A stretch of 6,295 nt of DNA from an uncultured Gluconobacter sp. Lineage in GTDB: Bacteria; Pseudomonadota; Alphaproteobacteria; Acetobacterales; Acetobacteraceae. Numbering within the stretch: the stretch's first letter is position 1; each line of letters opens with the position of its first letter. Positions 5,008 to 6,295 of the stretch are shown here, piece by piece. The notes beneath the pieces were generated by a model. The model searched no databases and had not been told where the DNA came from. It saw nothing but the letters and a program-made list of their open reading frames with translations. The DNA is taken from contig CALFLO010000043.1 in the NCBI GenBank assembly GCA_937880175.1, positions 1 to 6,295 of the forward strand, given 5' to 3'. Position numbers and translations under genes: made by a program.

Positions 5008-6295
5008 ATGACCAGTTTCGCCGAACTCAAGCTTGCCGAGCCGATTCAGAAGGCTCTTGCGGAAGAGGGTTACATCACGCCGACGCCCATTCAGGCTGGT
5101 GCGATTCCCTATCTGCTCGAGGGGCGTGATCTTTTGGGCCTTGCCCAGACCGGAACAGGCAAGACCGCAGCTTTTGCGCTGCCTATTCTGAACCATATCT
5201 TTACGAACCGCCGTCCTGCTCCCCCGAAGGGCGTGCGGGCGCTGGTTCTGGCTCCGACGCGCGAACTCGCCTCACAGATTGGCGAGAGCTTCGCAGCCTA
5301 CGCACGGCACATGAAGTTCTCTTACGCCGTCGTGTTCGGTGGGGTCGGGCAGGGGCGCCAGATTGAAGCCACCCGTCGTGGCGTCGATGTTCTCGTGGCC
5401 GCACCGGGTCGTCTGCTTGATCTGATCGGGCAGAAATATATCGATCTTTCCAGTCTCGAAATTCTCGTTCTCGACGAGGCCGACCGGATGCTGGATATGG
5501 GGTTTGTGCGCGACATCAAGCGTATCATGGCCCTGCTTCCGAAGCAGCGTCAGACGTTGCTGTTTTCTGCGACCATGCCGCCTTCCATCAGCGATCTGGC
5601 TCATTCGCTCCTGAAAGACCCCGCTACGGTTCAGGTCACGCCTGAGTCGAGCACGGTTGATCGTATCAATCAGGCTGTCATGTTCGTTGATTCGGCTAGC
5701 AAGAAAGATGCGGCTCTCATGCTGCTGGAAAGCCCGAGCGTTGCCCGGGCCGTGGTCTTTACGCTGATGAAGCATGAAGCCAACAAGGTCGCCGAGTTCC
5801 TGAACAAGAACGGCATTCGCGCGGAAGCAATCCACGGCAACAAGTCCCAGGGTGCCCGCGAACGTGCCATGGCCGGTTTCCGGAGCGGCGCCATCAAGGC
5901 GCTGGTTGCAACGGATATCGCTGCCCGTGGTATCGACGTTGACGAGGTTAGCCACGTCTTCAACTACGATCTGCCGAATGTCCCTGAATCCTATGTTCAT
6001 CGCATCGGTCGGACTGCCCGTGCCGGACGTGAAGGTTGTGCGGTCTCGCTGTGTGACGCCGAACAGCGCGCATGGCTCAAGGATATCGAGAAGAAGATCG
6101 GCAAGCCCATTCCGGTTGTGACGGATCACCCCTTCCATTCCGAAGAGGCTCGACTGTCCACGCAGCGTCCGCCGGTTCTGGGCGGTGGCCGTGGTGGCGG
6201 CGGTGGCGGACGTCGTCGCTCGGGACCGCCCTCGGGTGGTCGTCCAGGTGGCGGCCGTGGTGGCGCCCCGGGTCGTGGTGGTCCTCGCCCAGGCG
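5008..6295 (+). CDS. rhlE: DEAD-box ATP-dependent RNA helicase, RhlE-like, cut by the window's right edge
   Basis: DEAD-box helicases unwind short RNA duplexes using ATP in ribosome assembly, RNA turnover and cold adaptation. The frame is open from ATG 5008 to the edge (429 codons, no stop reached), with AAGGAG (4996-5001) six bases upstream. Motifs in order: Q motif ending TPTPIQ (24-29), motif I AQTGTGKT (46-53), Ia APTREL (82-87), GGVGQGRQ, Ib APGRLLD (132-138), II DEAD (156-159), III SAT (187-189), then in the second RecA domain VVFTLMKHEANK, IHGNKSQGARER, V ATDIAARGIDV (301-311) and VI HRIGRTARAG (331-340). From about residue 391 a Gly/Arg-rich tail begins, a typical RNA-binding extension of RhlE-type proteins. 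Motif Ib has Ala where TPGR is usual. RhlE is the best guess; related DEAD-box paralogues are hard to separate, so the symbol is tentative. Confidence 0.93.
   Translation, partial: MTSFAELKLAEPIQKALAEEGYITPTPIQAGAIPYLLEGRDLLGLAQTGTGKTAAFALPILNHIFTNRRPAPPKGVRALVLAPTRELASQIGESFAAYARHMKFSYAVVFGGVGQGRQIEATRRGVDVLVAAPGRLLDLIGQKYIDLSSLEILVLDEADRMLDMGFVRDIKRIMALLPKQRQTLLFSATMPPSISDLAHSLLKDPATVQVTPESSTVDRINQAVMFVDSASKKDAALMLLESPSVARAVVFTLMKHEANKVAEFLNKNGIRAEAIHGNKSQGARERAMAGFRSGAIKALVATDIAARGIDVDEVSHVFNYDLPNVPESYVHRIGRTARAGREGCAVSLCDAEQRAWLKDIEKKIGKPIPVVTDHPFHSEEARLSTQRPPVLGGGRGGGGGGRRRSGPPSGGRPGGGRGGAPGRGGPRPG

Noticed and set aside
5272..6138. Long 288-codon open frame on the - strand
   Set aside because: It lies fully antisense to the helicase, whose motifs are all intact. 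The product shows no recognisable domain. Long antisense frames are common opposite GC-rich genes.
1..6295. CRISPR array, tRNA or rRNA gene
   Set aside because: No regularly spaced identical repeats and no cloverleaf or rRNA-like sequence were seen on either strand. GGTTCAAC near 1024-1031 (- strand) only superficially resembles a T-arm.

Overview
The window looks like chromosomal DNA of an alphaproteobacterium, most likely an acetic acid bacterium (Acetobacteraceae, Gluconobacter/Acetobacter-like). This rests on three things: the moderately GC-rich coding style, the metX-metW pair that is typical of Alpha- and other Proteobacteria, and the family resemblance of the integrase and of the repeat-bearing WbsX-type glycan gene. 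The genus is an inference from remembered family features; no search was run.

Left part (about 1-1020): the right-hand end of an integrated mobile element. It carries a tyrosine recombinase gene on the + strand with a full R-K-HxxR-H-Y catalytic set. Its 5' end is odd: the frame is open and integrase-like from position 44, but it has no ATG, GTG or TTG until 248, while an ATG lies one frame away at 40. Integrase stop is at 997. Directly beyond it, on the - strand, a WbsX-type glycan-modifying gene (1021-2025) stops in the middle of a conserved motif. The simplest reading is that the element inserted into that gene and removed its 3' part.

Middle part (2026-3971): an AT-rich divergent intergenic region, then metX (homoserine O-acyltransferase) and metW (SAM-dependent methyltransferase-like partner). 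The two overlap in a TGATG junction and form a methionine biosynthesis operon. The leader just before metX can form a hairpin that would cover its likely ribosome binding site.

Right part (3972-6295): a short intergenic region with a direct repeat and a long hairpin, a nitroreductase-family flavoprotein gene, and a 297-base gap with several inverted repeats, including a 14-base perfect palindrome next to a TATATA box. Last comes a DEAD-box RNA helicase of the RhlE type, which runs off the right edge inside its Gly/Arg-rich tail. Only the first part is accessory DNA. The met and helicase genes are ordinary housekeeping genes, and I see no convincing new multi-gene system here.
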